Below are positions 61,156-64,000 of a stretch of 64,000 nucleotides of DNA, one piece after another. Position 1 is the stretch's first letter. The number at the start of each line of letters is the position of its first letter. The notes beneath the pieces are model-generated. The model worked only from the letters and a program-made list of their open reading frames with translations, was not told the origin of the DNA and searched no databases. The DNA is from Mya arenaria (Eukaryota > Mollusca > Bivalvia > Myida > Myidae): assembly GCF_026914265.1 (NCBI RefSeq), contig NC_069129.1:26333650-26397649 (forward strand). Reading direction: 5' to 3'. Both the position numbers and the translations under genes were made by a program.

Positions 61156-64000
61156 ATGAAAAAATCTTGCACAATGGACAATGGAAGCAAAAGAGCTCCC
61201 AACTGGACAGAAGCAGAGAAAAGCTACTGCCTCGAGCTGATATCAGTCGAGTCTGATGTACTGTTCGGAACATTTCGAGGGGCCACACAAGGTGGCAAGC
61301 TAAAAAAAACAGCCTGGGAAGGCGTTTGTAAAAAGCTTAATGCGTAAGACACAGCCCTTTTGTTCACATTTTTTTATCAAACATGCATTATTACAGTAAT
61401 TAAATAACTATACGATACAATAAACATGTTTATACAATAATTTATTATTTTGTCATATGATTTATTAAACGGTAAACAATACGGGCATGAATTTCAAACT
61501 TTTGAAAGAATCTTACCGCAAAGAATCTAGTGCCTTCTATCTTTCATTGGCTGCAACTGTATCATTTTTATTTAATTGTTAAGTCCTGGTTCACATATTT
61601 TATGTAACGTGTAAAGTTTAGTCCACCTGGTCCTTTGACGTTTATTATTTATTGTGCCAGACTCGAGACAGGGATACAGAAGAAATGTCAAAATAATAAA
61701 AAATATCCCTGATCGCTCTCGATTATTGTGGCTATTGTAAATTTAGCTTCGATCATTGTGAAATATGCTAAAAGAATCCCGTAAAAATTGAACACACCGT
61801 TGAACACAGTTGTGTCTATTTTTATCAAGACACCTTCAGCATGATTTGTTTTCACTTCCTTTTTCTAAGTGTTTGTCGATGTAAGCTTTTATGTATGAGA
61901 AATTGGTTTCTTTCCATTGTCTGTAAAATCACATGTTAAATGTACTGGAATAACAGCAACTATTGTATTAACTGAACCAAATCTGAGAAAGTAGATATGG
62001 AAATTCAGCCCTATTTCCATGCGGTACTTTATGTTAACTTTCACTGATTATATGTAAATCATAATATCAGTATATTACAAAAATGTTAACACGGATACAC
62101 GATAATTATACATCCATTTTTCTCACAAATATTAGATTTGCACTGTGTAAAAAGTATGACCTCAGGTCTGACGAATGACTGATATTTTTGAAAACTTTAC
62201 ACATGTCAGGCATCGAACGATGACGTCATCTACACGAGCAATCAAACTGCGTGTGCGTGTTAAATTTGTGTGGTATAAAAGTTCATGTAATAGTGTATTG
62301 AATTTTTTTATCAACAGTCGTGACCCTTATTGGTTTAATACATAACGATACATATACAACAACCTTCAGTCGATCTATGTTTTATTTATTATGTCTTGCC
62401 ATTACAGAACTATGGGATGTACTGCAATGTATCACCATTAATCGCAATTAATCAGTCCCGTGCTTTTATAATATGCATTCTATTGAATGCTAGTCTTTGA
62501 AAAAAAATATATGATATTGTTTTACAATATTTTAACTTGTTTATATTCTATGTCCTAATTTTGTTTTAAGATTGACGTTTTGTTTGTCACCCTAACATTA
62601 TGATGTAGAACTCGATAGTATTTTGTATCTTTTTTTTTTTAGCTCTGGTCTGGTGACGAACATGAGGAGTGTTGACGAGATTAAGACGATGTGGAGAAAC
62701 GCAAAAGGACGAGGTTCGCTTAATACGCTTACTACGCTAAACTGTCTAACCCCGTTTGCTCTAACTCAGGAAAAATCGGGCTAGGTGGGATGTCTAACCT
62801 TCAGAATATAAACATCGGTCCTTCATATCCAGTTCGATCAGCAATTCTGGCCAAAAGAGTTCGAGCCAACGGGGTGCGGCTGTATTTAAAAGTTGAATAA
62901 TTATTCTTGTGTCGCCTGTACGTATGACTGACGGTCAGTCAAATATAAGGAACCGTTTGCCACAATGTATTATCTATAAAAAGGATAAAATTTACTTCAA
63001 TATGCTGTACTATGTGAAGAATCTACGTCAATTAATTTGCCTTTGCTTTTAAATCACCGCCGCACGTATTTTGTTAACCGCATGGTGATATTTACTATAA
63101 AGCATTGTAGCTGTACTGATACTTGAATTTTGCTTTCTGTTTTCAATGCATTTTCATACACGGACGTTATTTTATTCAGTAAAAGAAAAGGTAGATAAAA
63201 GTAAAATGACTGGTGCTGGTGTGATTGAGCCCCTAACAGCATGCGAAGAGTTCGTTAGCAACCACATGTACGCTAACAATCAGTGCCAGTTGCTAGGGAT
63301 TCCCGGAGGATCAGAAACAGGTGAGATTACTGAATTCGTACATATTTCGACTGTTGTGATTGTTCAATATGCATTATATTAACGTTACTCAATCGCCAAA
63401 ATTCAAAAACATGAGAAACATTAGAACGCTTTAAGGCCGTGCGTATTTGTGCGTAACGATCTGTAACTATAATGCACCAGTCAGTAACCACGGCCCCTCC
63501 AGGTCGGGGGAATAGCGGGGACTTTGACTTTCGGTACAGCCAACCCCAGGTAAAATCGCCACCCTGCGGGAACGAAGTGATGGTCAAATCCCCGCGAAAT
63601 GCCCCCGCACCCCAGGGAGCCTAAGTAAGGCAAATTCTCCGCTTTTTTTGCGCAAATACAAAACCACCGCATTCAACCGGCACTGCGGGGCCACATGAAA
63701 GGTAAAAACACGGCCCATTTCCCCGGCTGTCCCCGGACCTGGTGGGGGCGTGGTTACAATTGACTTGTGCATAATTGTTAAGAATAATATATTGATTATT
63801 AATATGTTAATTCTTTTTTTCAGCCACTTATGTTGCACAGTCATTACCAAGCGGCCAAGAGATAACCAGAGACGATGGTCTGATCGTGCTACACCTTGAC
63901 GACAACATGAACATGTAACTTATACTTTACACAATAAATTGACAACTAATTATGTTAACATTTGCGAAAGGGAATATTTACCGAACTGTTGTCTGAAAAT
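61156..64000 (+). CDS. Myb/SANT-like protein, copy 5 (partial, runs off the right edge)
   Basis: Exons seen: 61156-61343, 62643-62713, 63180-63320 and 63824-63914; exons 5 and 6 lie beyond the window. The visible 163 codons contain no stop or frameshift. Exon 2 carries one change (GGTTACGAAC to GGTGACGAAC). Whether exon 6 has the TAA shared by copies 2-4 cannot be seen, so this copy may be intact or truncated. Confidence 0.75.

Larger units (their letters stand above)
44535..64000 (+). repeat. Tandem array of a 4.1-kb unit carrying a Myb/SANT-like gene
   Basis: Units start at 44535, 48633, 52728, 56826 and 60920 (lengths 4098, 4095, 4098, 4094; the fifth is cut at the window edge after 3,081 bases). 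Each begins GGCCCCAATTTCTCGAAAAT (unit 4 has one change), carries the same six-exon gene in plus orientation, and ends with a relic of the AAAGGGAC-type MITE. Units are nearly identical but differ by scattered substitutions and small indels, so they are real copies rather than a repeated read. No HARBI1-like transposase is present in any unit. Confidence 0.97.

Overview
The window is animal nuclear DNA, most likely from a bivalve or another lophotrochozoan. This rests on AT-rich sequence, short exons with GT/AG introns, a RING-less TRIM protein of the kind expanded in molluscs, and dense DNA-transposon and satellite debris. Nothing suggests a bacterial, plasmid or viral origin, and there is no CRISPR array. 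The species cannot be named from sequence alone.

Region 1 (190-18349, minus strand) holds the 5' part of RTTN (rotatin, a centriole and cilium protein). Fourteen exons run from the start codon at 18349 to the left edge and encode about 680 residues. Introns contain two hAT-like or unassigned transposons, several roughly 145-180 bp tandem repeats, three decayed copies of one RTTN exon, and an element whose ends are packed with a 16-bp motif.

Region 2 (18350-28690) is intergenic: a roughly 145-bp satellite with hairpin potential (20.4-21.8 kb), a second repeat field (22.9-23.8 kb), a broken hAT transposase (24.1-25.0 kb), and a 1.7-kb minisatellite of an 18-bp unit (26.95-28.68 kb).

Region 3 (28699-38681, minus strand) carries four more RTTN-like exons. 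They correspond to a middle part of the protein beyond the part encoded in region 1, yet they lie upstream of the RTTN start codon on the same strand. One has an in-frame stop and one a 1-bp homopolymer frameshift, so this looks like a decayed partial duplicate, or else a misplaced scaffold piece. A complete two-exon TRIM-like gene (583 residues) sits on the opposite strand inside its largest intron.

Region 4 (39374-44531) is transposon territory: a pogo-like fragment, a 2.1-kb foldback element with arms of roughly 800 bp or more, non-LTR-like 3' tails, and a Harbinger-like element flanked by inverted termini.

Region 5 (44535-64000, running off the right edge) is a head-to-tail array of a roughly 4,096-bp unit, four complete copies plus a partial fifth. 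Each unit starts with a Harbinger-like terminus and carries a six-exon gene for a 258-residue Myb/SANT-like DNA-binding protein with a C-terminal coiled coil. No transposase is present. Every complete copy has at least one inactivating change, and shared changes let the order of amplification be read. This array and the displaced RTTN fragment are the most notable features.
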